From assembly GCA_964017185.1 (NCBI GenBank), contig OZ024878.1, positions 1,580,501 through 1,644,500 on the forward strand: a DNA stretch of 64,000 bases, in the 5' to 3' direction. Under the pieces are notes generated by a model. The model was not told the origin of the DNA and did no database searches. It worked only from the letters and a program-made list of their open reading frames with translations. Source of the DNA: Rugalucina vietnamica. Lineage: Eukaryota; Mollusca; Bivalvia; Lucinida; Lucinidae. Numbering within the stretch: position 1 is the stretch's first letter; every line of letters begins with the position of its first letter. This document shows positions 43,319 to 56,500 of the stretch, piece after piece. The translations under genes and the position numbers were made by a program.

Positions 43319-46300
43319 GTATGTTCTGTTCTTAATTGCCTTCTTTTGTCGTTTAACACCAAAGCCAGCAATCATCAGTTTAAGCTATGCCTAGAGTACA
43401 TTCTTACTAAAATTAGAATTGATGAAGATGATTCTAACGTGTTTCTTTTTCTATGGAAGATAGTAACTCTTTCTTAGGTGGGTTTTGGATGGAGTTCTCC
43501 ATAAAACGAGTCATTGTTCGGTATGTAATAATTATTGTATCACTGTTTAATCATTACGAAAACATGCCCATGCAATACACAGACATTTTTAAAGTTGTAA
43601 AAAATGAAAATTAGATTGAAAAACATAGATTGTGGGTACAAGTTAGAACCATAAAAACATATGAAAACATAGGCGGTTCTAACGAGTACCCACAATCTAT
43701 GTTTTGGAGCAAAAATAAGAAAAATAGGTATACCCCTACATACCCAAGTTTTGCTATATAAAAGTGGGGTTCAGGGGGGTAAACATTACACGGACATATT
43801 TTCGTGATATGTTAAGTCTGCTTGTGGCGAGATATTTTCAATGCCACATTAATGGTGCTAAAACCATCTAAAGTTGCATTTCTTCCTGACTTTTTAATAT
43901 TTCCAACTTTTCCCTTTTCTCGAAAACGATAAAAATTTTACAATTGAAAGCATTTGTCTGAAAAGAATGCTTAAATCTCTTATTTTGATATTACATTTCG
44001 GGTACATCAGTTTATCTAAAAGCTTATAATAATGCTTTTCGAACTTGCATGTTTTAACTTTACAGATATCTCATTGGCACAGCCCGTATTTCCATGGTTA
44101 TTTCGCCGTGGGAAATTCATATCCCTCCATACTAGGAGACATGCTCTCAGACGGTATCGGCTGCATTGGGTTTTCATGGGTAAGATAGGATTCGTATTCA
44201 TATTATCTGCAATAATCTAATCAGTCATCAACATGCAGCGATTTATTTTTCTATCTCTTTTTTGCACCAAAAATATAACTTCAACGGCAACAATCGGGCA
44301 CGAGGTTTTATGACAATCTTTGCCTCTGAACTGAAGGGACTCAACAGGCTACCGGTACTTTTCACAGAGATTGAATAAGTGGGTGCAGTTTGGTAGTCTG
44401 TATATTGAACATGCACATGTAAGCAGTGATCAGGAATTGTCGCAAACAGAACCAAAGTACCGTGACCCAAAACAGCTGTTTTTTTTTCTTTTTTTTTTTT
44501 TTTTTTCTTTTTTTTTTTTTTGATTCAGTTTTACGTCCCTTTCAAGCTTTTTCACTCATATCGAGACGAATCAATCGGTAGGTGGGGCGAAAACCGGAGT
44601 ACCCGGGGAAAAACCACCTGACACACCCGCAAGCAGAACATGGCTTGTCTCACATATGAATTCGTGCCCCGTGCGAGGCGCGAACCCATCAAAACAGCTG
44701 TATCTTATCTTTCATATATCTCTTGGTTTAAGACCACTTCACCACTTGATCGAGAAAAACATGGAGCCTGGAGTCAAACTACATGTCACCATTATTCAAT
44801 CAATTTCCGTTTCAGGCCACAAGCCCAGCCTGTACAGAGCTTGAGGTTATAACAACTGACTGGCTGGGTAAAATGATAAATCTGCCAGAGGAATTCCTGC
44901 ACTGTGGCCCGGGACCCGGAGGTGGCGTTATTCAGGTTTTGATTTAATCAAAGCTTATTGCATAAGTTGAAATACTTTGACCGTGCTGGTTGATTCTGTG
45001 ATTTTTATATGATTTGTTTTTCAGATTTCTTAAAATATGCAATGCGATATTCTAATCAGATATACAGCATCATGAAAACATGTCCGTGTAATATATACCC
45101 CCTTGAACCCCACTTTTATATAGTAAAACTTGGGTATGCAGGGGTAGACCTATTTTTCTTATTTTTGCTCCAAAACATAGATTGTGGGTACTCGTTAGAA
45201 CCGCCTCGGCGAGGCGGTTCTAACGTGTACCCACAATCTATGTTTTGAGCAAAAATAAGAAAAATGTCAAAATTTTTCTACTGAAAATTTTCATTTTTCA
45301 CAACTTTAAAAGTCTTTGTATATTGCATGGGCATGTTTTCGTGATGGGCTAGTCTAAAGCATGTCAACGTGCTTCACCTCGATTACAAGTCTTCAAAATT
45401 TGACATTGTTTGTCGTATATATTAAAATGTTTCTAAATGATCTACATAGGCATTACCATTGGTACGCAGCTTCATATAGTCTCAAATCCAACACAAAGAG
45501 TATTAACCCAGCAGGCACATGACGTCGGAATGACGTCAGATCGACGTCGATGCGACGTCATGACGTCGCATCGACGTTGATATGACGTCATTCTGACGTC
45601 ATGTGCCCGCTGGGAAGGCGATTCTTTATGTATCTTGAGTCTTGAGAAGAAAACAAAATACTTAATTACGATTAATATCAATATAAATATACCATTTATA
45701 TAATAATATATAATACATTAACATGATATTAATGTAACAAAGGAGCAGCTCATTATGAAGAAAAGAGAATCTGTAAAGCTGAAAGAAAGTGCATAACATG
45801 CAAAGCTAGATTCAAAAGACCATCACCGGTATAATCAAAACAGACTTGCTCCACTTGCCACCGACAATATTGAGTTACACCCTATGGGCGGTTTGCCTTT
45901 ATTACGTCAGGATGAACATTTGTCACCAACATGACAGGCATATGTACCAGACGGGTTTCGAACCCGCAACCTCTTGATTGCTAAGCGAATACGCTATCCA
46001 TTATACTACCGCGGCTGTACGAGCAAACATTGCCTAGTAAGCCATCAAAGAACTCACCAACACACATGAACAAACTAACAATAAAAATACAGATGGTCTT
46101 TCTCATTAGAGAGGAACGACCATCCATATTTATATTTAAGATGCATCGATGTTCAGCTCATTAAAAGTAATTATAAATTTAGTCCTCTGCAAGTGAAGCC
46201 GTCTTCCTATGCATGTTGGCTGCAAGAACTAAGATGGTGACGAAATACAAGGCTCAGCACCCAGAGATGGATGAAATGACTATCATATCAAAACTTGTAG

Positions 46301-49300
46301 CCTACAGTTCAGATCAGGTTGGTAACCAAATTCAGATCCAGAATAAATAGATAAATAGATATCCTAAGATGCAGAACAATGGATTCTAGTATTACAGAAA
46401 GATACTGTTTGGGTCCATTTTCGGTTTAAGCACTAGAGGTGGGTGTGTTTTCGGTTAGAAAATTAAACAGAGCAACTCAGAGGTTTCCAGCTGGTCCATT
46501 ACAAGTGAAAAGAACTTTAAGATTCATAAAACATTTGAGCGGTTTCCAGTGAAAGAATCACAAATCATTTGCCAGGTTTTCAGTTTCTACAATAGATTAT
46601 TGAAAAATCATTACAAGTTACAGACGTATAGGATATAACTAATTGGCATAATTGTTATGCGGCAGTCTGCATGCTTAGTTTTTAACCCAATCATGGTTGA
46701 TAACTATGCTGCCTTCTTTAATTGCACGCCGGTGAGTCGGGCGTCAGACTCTATGATGGCCCCGACATAAAGCTATTCATTTTAGTTGGTTGGGGCCGGA
46801 GCTTCTTGTCTGTTGCTTGGTCCACCGGGGTTCAACTGGTGTTTTTCTTTTGCTCCGGAGTTAGTAAGTTATATGGCGCGCAGGGATCTCCATCGTCGGG
46901 CAGCTTACTTATTCTGCGAGTCCTTGTTTTTGATTCATCATGGTGGTTATCATGATTTATTTGTTTGTCCATGATGATTCATTGACAAGTTAGAGATTCA
47001 CCACGAGGACCGAACTACTAACTAAATGTTGTGAACCACTGCAGAAGCTGAGGGTAAGGTTAAGGCACTTTAAAATTAATTTAAGCCCGCCAGTAATTTT
47101 ATATTACTGATCGTTCCAATGCGATACTTCTTTTGAAGGCATGGTCAATCAAATTTATCCACCTGAACTTCAGTTGAACAAAGCTAATATCTCAGATACC
47201 GAAGCCCCCTTTTTAGATCTACATCTTTCTGTTGCAAATGGATTTGTTTCTTCTAAAATTTATGATAAGCGCGATGACTTTGATTTTGATATAGTAAAAT
47301 TTCCTTTTTTGGATGGTGACGTTCCTCGTCGTGCTTCTTATGGTGTATACATTTCGCAACTTATTAGGTTTGCTAGAGTCTGCAATCATGTTACAGACTT
47401 CAACGCTCGAAATAAATGTTTAACGGCAAAACTTCTCCAACAGGGCTATCGGTATCATAAACTTCGAAAAACCTTTTCTAAATTTTATCGTAGACACTAT
47501 GAATTGATTTCCAAATATAGTGTTGGGTTAAAGACACTTTTAAGTGAGGGCCTTTCGGAACCTGAATTTTATGGTGACTTGGTTTACAAATTAAAGAAAC
47601 TTAAAGGAATAAATGATTTTTCTTTTCAGTTCGGAAAAATCATAACACGTTACAGACGTATAGGTTATAACTTGAATGTTATGCGACAGTCTGCATGCTT
47701 AGTTTTTAACCCAATCATGGTTGATAACTATGCTGCCTTCTTTAATTGCACGCCGGTGGGTCGGGCGTCAGACTCTATGATGGCCCCGACTTAAAGCTAT
47801 TCATTTTAGTTGGTTGGGGCCGGAGCTTCTTGTCTGTTGCTTGGCCCACCGGGGTCCAACTGGTGTTTTTCTTTTGCTCCGGAGTTAGTAGGTTATTCGG
47901 CGCCCAGGGATCTCCATCGTCGGGCAGCTTACTCAATCTGTGAGTCCTGGTTTTTGATTCATCAGGATGTTTATCATGATTTATTTGTTTGTTCTTGATG
48001 ATTCATTGACTAGTTAGAGATTCACCACGAGGACCGAAGAACTAACTAAATGTTGTGAACCACTGCAGAAGCTAAGGGTGAGGTTAGGTACCTGTAAAAC
48101 CGGTTTAAGCCCGCCAGTAACTTTGTGTTACTGATCGTTCCAAGTCGATACTTCTGTGGTGGTTCTTTTTGTTTTATGTCTTGGTGTTTAAATTTTTTGT
48201 GCTGTTGGCGCCTTATGTATGTTTTCATATTTTTAGTTAAGTTAAGGTAACTGAGTGGCCACCTATTGGGAAAATAGCTGCTCATTCGGCTTACGATATG
48301 TTTCATGGTATAAGTACTTGATTGTTAGTTTGGTTTTTTCCCACCTCGGTTTTTGGAGTGGGAATCTTTTTCTGATTGCGCCTTTTCCTGATCTTTGCCT
48401 ACTTGTACCTTTTTCTGTGGTGGTTCTTATTGTTTTATGTCTTGGTGTTAAAATTTTTGTGCTGTTTGCGCGTTATGTATGTTTTCATATTTTTAGTTAA
48501 GATTTGGTAACTGAGTGGCCACCTATTAGGAAAATAGCTGCTCATTAGGCTTACGATGTGTTTTCATGGTATACGGACCTGATTGTTAATTTAGTTTTTT
48601 CTCACTTCGGATTTTGGAGTGGGATTCTCTTTCTGATTGCGCCTTTTCCTGATCGTTACCTACTTGTACCTTTTAATATGTTTACAGCTGCAGAATAAAC
48701 AGAACGTTTGAAGTATTTTCAGATATAGAATAAAAGAAAAAAATTATTTTAAGCGTTTTTAGGGTCACTGAAGCCAAAACCGCGGTATGGCCCATCCCCT
48801 TTCTCATTAATATGTTTACGAGGGTGGGTCAGGAAGTTCTGTCATAGGTGTTATATTACGATAAATAGACATGATATGTTGCTGAATTATACATTTCTCC
48901 TTTATAACGATACCAAACCCCTGCCCAAAAGAAATAAATAGTTTAAATTATCCGTCTTGAAAGACAGGTGGGGTAAAACCACTGGCATGTTTTCTTGAAA
49001 TTGTGAACCTTGTATTGTGTCTTTCATGTGTTGTATAGTTATAACTACTGATCATATTCTCGTAAAATTTTAAGTGATAAATTCTGTTTTATTTAGAAAA
49101 GCAATCCGGCAGAAAGGAATGTCACAAGTGCGCTACTGACTGTATAATGAAGCGATAAAGATGACGTCATTGGAATATGTACCCCTGAAAATGCCAGGAC
49201 AGGCCGATTTCAACATTTCATTGTGCTATAAAACAATTAAATTAAGTTGTAAAAGTTTGAGTTTTGCAGGACATACTCACTCATATTCGAAGAATATATA

Positions 49301-52300
49301 GCACTTATGGCTTTTTTTCAAAATCATTTACTGTATATTTTTGCATTGTTCTCTTTAAATCATGCCAGTGTCAGGGAGTCACCGCTTTAAAAGTGATTTA
49401 TTATATGTTATTCATGAAGAGACACAAACAATTTTTATCACAGGTAATAGCTAAAGAAATGGTCTTTCAGATGTTGTTATTTTAAAATAGTTTGCAATGA
49501 CAGATACCGAGTAATATATGGAGTGACAGAACTTTTTGACCGATCCTCGTACTGCTATTAAAGGATCTGTTTTAATCTTTTATTAATATGTATAAGAATA
49601 TAATAGATGTTATGATGAAACTGATGTTGTCATATTCAATCACTCAAACTGTATGTAATTGTGAATAGTTGGCGGCTGAACTGTATATTTTGCCCTTTTA
49701 AGGGCAATTCCTCTGTGCATAGATCCGGGCTACTTGGTGCGGTGAAGATGGTGAAGCTGCCCAGTGACAAAAACTTCAGTTTGAGAGGAGAAACATTACA
49801 GGCTGCGGTAGACAAAGATAAAGCTGCAGGACTGATTCCTTTCTTTGTAAGTGAATTTATGGATATTTCAAGAGTAAAAGTAAGTGTCGTCTAGGTACGT
49901 GTGCAATCAGAACCAAGGTCTCACAAATGTGAGGAAATACCCAAACTTTCTCATTAATATGTTCTCATCCCTTTTCTCATTAATATGTTCACTGCTCTTA
50001 AAGGATCTCAGTTTTATCTTTATTTCCTATTACTGCAGCTGGTGTTGTGCCGTGTGGCGGCCGTAGGAGGTCTCCCCGTACATCATCCATAATGCAGATT
50101 ATATTTTCCTTATGGTCCTTTGAGATCAGCGCGGGTATTCTGAGAAATCAAAAAAATTATTGTCGGTTAAGATTCATTTTCTAACCCACGTTTTTAGATA
50201 GTTGGTCCCATTTGAATTTTAACAGTCCTTGTATCGACTACCCTGTCGAAAGATGCAAAATTACAGTAATTCACTTTGGTTCCATGTTGCCAAATATATA
50301 GGGTCACTGAAGAGGCTTAAGTAGCCGAAACCGCGGTATGGTCCATCCCCTTTCTCATTAATATGTTCACTGCTCTTAAAGGTTCTCAGTTTTATAATTA
50401 ACAATACAAAGATAATGTAGGCCTTTCGATCGAGAGCAAATCATTTTCCAAACCATTGGAATTAAGCAACAAAAATCTAACTTAATATAGATCAAGACAC
50501 AAAATGATAAAATGACTCCAAAAGTGCTCTGATGACTTCTGATTTACCAATACCTGCTCCACCTGTTAAGAAAGAAATACCGGTTCATTTTAACATTAAA
50601 TTCAATGCAATGCATGATTGAAAAAATCTCTTTGTCTCAAATTCAGACTACTGAGTAGGATTAAGCTTTCGTTATCCAGTAGTAAATACCAGTTGTTTCG
50701 ACATGTGGCACCGACCATTATGACTGCATTTCCATTCGAAAATCATACAAGTGTACACTCTACCACTATTTGGATTAAACACAATTCTTTTTTATTCTGC
50801 CTCTATTTTCTTGTTCTCCATATTTGCACTTTCAACCATCATCATTAAACAGTCATGACGATTTACATTATTTTCCATTTAGCTCTGTGCATCTTTGGGA
50901 ACAACGAGTTCATGTGCTTTTGATAATTTGACTGAACTGGGACCCATCTGTAAGTACTAGTATATATTTGATCAACCATAACTTGACGAACGACTATCTA
51001 TTTTGGTTTGCTTAATGGGGCATCCGACAAAGGGACTGGACAGATTAAAGATAGAAGCATCATTTAAATTTAATACATCACAGCATTTGGTAATGTACAA
51101 AACTAAACAACTTCACATTATAAAATAGTTACCGTTAAAGGAAGACCTTGGTTATTATTTAGCATAAAAAGGGAGACGTAATTTTCATTTTCAAGTGAAA
51201 TATTCTAATCTCGCAAACAGCGAAGCAACGGAATCAAACAAATATTACAAATAAGATAAAATTAGGCAATGAGCAGGAAACGGTGTAATCAGAAAGAAAT
51301 TCCCACTCCAAAAACCGAGATGGGAATAAAACTAAATTGACATTCAGGTACTTATACTAAGAAAGCATTTCGTAAGCCGTCTGAGCAGCTATTTCCAAAT
51401 AGGCGGACACTCAGTTATTCGAAGCGTTTAAATGCGACTTCTAGGTACCTCGATGACCTTTTGAACATTGACAACCCTTATTTTGAAGGTATGGTCAATC
51501 AAATTTATCCACCTGAACTACAGTTGACCAAAGCCAATATCTCAGATACCGAAGCCCCCTTTTTAGACTTACATCTTTCTGTTGCAAATGGATTTGTTTC
51601 TTCTAAAATTTACGATAAGCGCGATGACTTTGATTTTGATATGGTAAATTTTCCGTTTTTGGATGGTGACGTTCCTCGTCGTGCTTCTTATGGTGTATAC
51701 ATTTCTCAACTTATTAGGTTCGCTAGAGTATGCAATCATGTTATGGACTTCAACGATCGAAATAAATGTTGAACGGCCAAACTTCTCCAACAGGGTTATC
51801 GGTATCATAAACTTCGAAAAAACATTTTCTAAATTTTATCGTAGACACTATGAATTGATTTCCAAATATAATGTTGGGTTAAAGACGCTTTTAGATGAGG
51901 GCCTTTCGGAACCAGAACTTTATGGTGACTTGGTTTACAAATTTAAGAAACTTAAAGGAATGATTTTTCTTTTCAGTGCAGAAAAATCATTACACGTTAC
52001 AGACGTGTATAACTTGAATGTTATGCGACAGTCTACATGCTTAGTTTTTAACCCAATCATGGTTGATAACTATGCTGCCTTCTTTCATTGCATGCCGGTG
52101 GGTCGGGCGTCAGACTCTATGATGGCGCCGACTTAAAGCTTTTCATTTTAGTTGGTAGGGGCCGGATCTTCTTGTCTGTTGCTTGGCCCACCAGGGTCCA
52201 ACTGGCGTTTTTCTTTTGCTCCGGAGTTAGTAAGTTATATGGCGCCCAGGGATCTCACTCGTCGGGCAGGTTACTGAATCTGTTGAGTCCTCGTTTTTGA

Positions 52301-53547
52301 TTCATCAGGATGTTTATCATGATTTATCTGTTTGTTCTTGATGATTCATTGACTAGTTAGAGATTCACCACGAGGACCGAAGAACTAACTAAATGTTATG
52401 AACCACTGCAGAAGCTGAGGGTGAGGTTAGGTACCTGTAAAATCGATTTAAGCCCCCCCCCCCCAGTTATTTTATAACTGACCGTTCCAAGGCGGTACTG
52501 CTGCTGTGGTTCACATTTATCCGAGTTATTTCATTTATGAGATTAATGTTGCATGATTTTGTGACCACCCGAATATCAATTGGCTGTTCACTTAGCCCTC
52601 TGCATTTTACTTGTTCTGTCCAACCTAGCACTGTGACCACCTTACCTTCAATAGCTGATCACCCTGCTTTCCGTTATTCGTGCTTCATGTTGGTACCTAT
52701 GTATATAATTTTCCTAACATGCTTTCCTTATTTCTCGTTTATATTTGTGTAGCACTGAACCACTACAGAAGCTGAGGGCGAGGTTAGGTAGATCTACCTG
52801 TAAAATCGATTTAAGCCCGCCAGTAATTTTATATTACTGATCGTTCCAAGGCGATACTTCTATGGCGGTTCTTTCGTTTTATGTCTTGGTGTTTAATTTT
52901 TTTGTGCTGTTGGCGCCTTATGTGTGTTTTCATAATTTTAGTTAAGTTTAGGCAACTGAGTGGCCACCTATTGGAAAAATAACTGCCCATTCGGCTTACG
53001 ATATGTTTTCATGGTATAAGTACCTGATTGTTAATTTAGTTTTTTTCCCAATGGTTTTTGGAGTGGGGATCTTTTTCTGATATCTTTGCCTACATGTACC
53101 TTTTTATTTAAATATCGTGTAATGGTGTGCTTAACTATCAACGATTTGTATATTTTACAGGTGAAGTGAATGACATGTGGCTACACATTGACGCTGCATA
53201 TGCAGGGAGTGCATTTGTTTGTCCTGAGTACAGAAAATATATGGAGGGGATACAGGTATGATTTTGTTAGGACTTGAATTAGATATTCTGTAAAGTACTA
53301 ACAAAGCACAAAACCTTCATGATTGACATAGTTATATCCAATTATTAATCTCAGAGTATTAAATAGTGAGAACAATATTGATAATCCAAATTGTCGTACA
53401 TTACGAAAACATGCCCATGCAATATACAGAGATTTTTTAAAGCTGTAAAAAATGAAAATTTTCAGTGGAAATTTTTGGATATTTTTCTTATTTTTGCTCA
53501 AAACATAGATTGTGGGTACACGTTAGAACCGCCTCGGCGGTGTATTG

Positions 53548-53596
<49 letters not shown>

Positions 53597-56500
53597 AAAT
53601 CAAAAGATACTGAACCTCATACAGTCTATAGACCAAGTGCCCCTGTATTTTCTGGCAGTCCTAAAGTACATGGAGATATATCAACACCCTGACAGCTTTA
53701 TTTTTAAAATAAACACAATCTGCTCTACAGCATCAGATAAAACCATTTGTCTGCCATAAATCCGTGCATGTAAACAGTAAGTTAGCAGAGGTGTGTTTTT
53801 TTCAACTTGAAATGTGTAAGACCAGAGATACATGTAACTGAGTTTTATTTTTGTTTAGCTTATGTCATAGGGCATTGTGTTTATCTGGACCTCTACTATG
53901 TATTCGTCCCAGATGACGTCACGTTTTCGTGTTATGGGGGCTACGATAGTGTGTCCCTATGTATGTGGGTTCTTTCCAGGCGGATGAAAGACGATTTAGA
54001 CGGCGTTTGTTACGTTGATAAATGGTTTATTTACAATGATCTGAAACATCCAAAATCCAAAGTAAATACAAGGAAATACATGAAAGTAATGTATATCTAA
54101 ACTCTTTACTTTGTGACTGTGTGAACCGATGTCGCATTCTAACACACGTGAATATTATACTGTATCAGTGGAACTTGATAAAGTAATAAATGCATGGCAA
54201 ACATTGAAGCTAAGGAAATAATTATGAAATGTGTCACAGGACACACACGCTTCAACTTTGACAAAAATGACAAATGATAAAACTAAAAACATTAACAATA
54301 GATCTCTATTTCTCAGTTTTACAAACAATGGAATGAAGTCCGTTTATCTTAAAATAAGAGATAAACTAATTTACTAACCTGAAACATCCAAAATCCAAAG
54401 TAAGTACAAGGAAATACATGAAAGTAATGTATATCTAAACTCTTTACTTTGTAACTGTGTGAACCGATGTGACATTCCAACACACGTGAATATACCCGCT
54501 CGGTTAGTTTTACAGGTTAGTAAGAATGATGTATGACATGCGAAACGATGATAAAAAGACACTTACTTATTTGCACTGTTACAAAAACACATTCTGAATC
54601 AGAGAGATTCACACTTTTTTCAACAGTCTAATCTGTGTCAACTACGATATCATGATACAGTTTATATCCAAACCCAGCAAGCAAAAACAACAAAGAGCAA
54701 CAATTTCTAAAACAATCAAACTAACTTGTGGCAGAGTAATTACCAAGCTCTGATATTGAAGCCAACATTTCCCAGTCAAACAGGGTTAAAACAACAATTA
54801 ATGTCAGGGTGTTGATAAAAAAAATATATAGGAGAAAATTTATGGGCACAGATCTGTGCTCCTCGTAGGACTTAGTCTATAGACTGCATAGAAGAAGTCA
54901 AATTTTATATTTATGTATTATATTTGCTTGCAAATTTCAGTACGCAGAAACATTCAGCACAAATCCACACAAATGGATGTTGATCTGTTACGATTTGTCG
55001 GTTTTGTGGTAATAAACATTTTAATAATCACCCTATCACACTTGACCACTTCTTCCAGTAGGGTCCATATAAATATCGAAATACACAAATTCGAAAAATT
55101 TGTTCTACCATTAATCTTACAAATACCTCGGATCCAATAATAAATTTTAGATCCGAGCAAATACAAAACGCGCTGGAGAACACTGACAAAGTGTTGTCTG
55201 CCTATAATTTTTTTTTCACTCCACTGTTTATTAACATATGGAATTTCGCTAGTTTGCTGAGTTGTAATAGTTATGGTTCCAGGCTGTTTTGTCTTGTACT
55301 TTCCTTCCCGCCTGGTGTCTGGGTTCCAATTTTAAATTTAATTATACAATCTCTGGGTTTTTTGTCGTACTTTTAAATGACAAGAGCTTCTCTTGACATT
55401 TTAAGAAATCAATCATATTTTGCATCGTGGTAATTTCAATGATGCCCATCAAGCATCTTACGTAGATATATGAGCCGCATCGTGAGAAAACGGGATTATT
55501 GCCTGTGCGAAAACAAAGGCGCAGATCAGCTTCGCAGTAACTGCGAAGCTGATCAGCGCTTTTGTTTTCGCTACTCGGATAGTACAATTCCTCTTCTACT
55601 TAAATCCGAAATTTCAAGCTTCTAGCTCTTTTCTGAGCTTGTACAGGCCGGTTTGTGTCGGACCTGGTCGGAAACCCCGAAGACCGGTTTTCTCGCGTCG
55701 CGGCTCAATATTATAATAAAATTTCTGAATAGCATGACCTCTTTCATGCAAATTATGACCAAGTTTATGACAATAACCAGTTTTCATTGAAATTAAGATA
55801 CTTTTGAAAGTAATACTCCAATAGTAGGGATAACAGAATCTTACTGTAGTTGCTGAAACAGTTTCATGTGAAATGAATATTGTTACTAATATCCTCTGTA
55901 GGATCAAGAATAGCTCATACTTGGTGGACGCCTTCAACGTTGATCCTATATATCTGAGGCACGAGAATGAGGGCAGAGTACCAGACTTCAGGGTAAGTAC
56001 ACCTTCTACTACTTTAGTGTGTATTTAATGATTATAAAAGGTCTTTGCAAAGCAAATTCCAGTTAATGATTAAGGTGGTATTATTGACTAAGAAAAATAG
56101 CACTTCGAAAGAAAAAAAAAGTCTGCACATATGGATACTGTCTCAGCTTTCGAAATGATGTGTATAAGCGTTTCATTAATGTTCATGTTTATTGATATTA
56201 TAACATTCACTACACATTCAACATGTTTAGTACACGTCTGAATGTTTATTCTCACAGCACTGGCAAATCCCTTTAGGAAGGCGATTTCGCTCACTGAAAC
56301 TGTGGTTTATGCTGAGGTCCTATGGTGTAAAAGGTGTCCAGGAATTTATTAGAAGGGTAAGGAATTTATTTTTCAAAAGATCTAATGACTGTTGACGTAC
56401 GCACAAAACTCAAGTAACCGACATCTCGAAGTGTTTGACAGTGCTTCACAGTCCATGTTCCGTCGTAATCATGATAAAATTTCTGAGTAGCATGACCTCT

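Noticed and set aside
45945..46020. Functional tRNA gene
   Set aside because: Good T arm and A-box-like segment, but the acceptor and anticodon stems do not pair properly.
49884..50066. Extra exon in intron 5
   Set aside because: The frame shows no decarboxylase-family sequence; exons 5 and 6 join perfectly without it.
53807..54100. 97-codon frame inside the CAGTCTATAG element
   Set aside because: No transposase motif recognised; the short form of the element lacks it. Left within the element entry.
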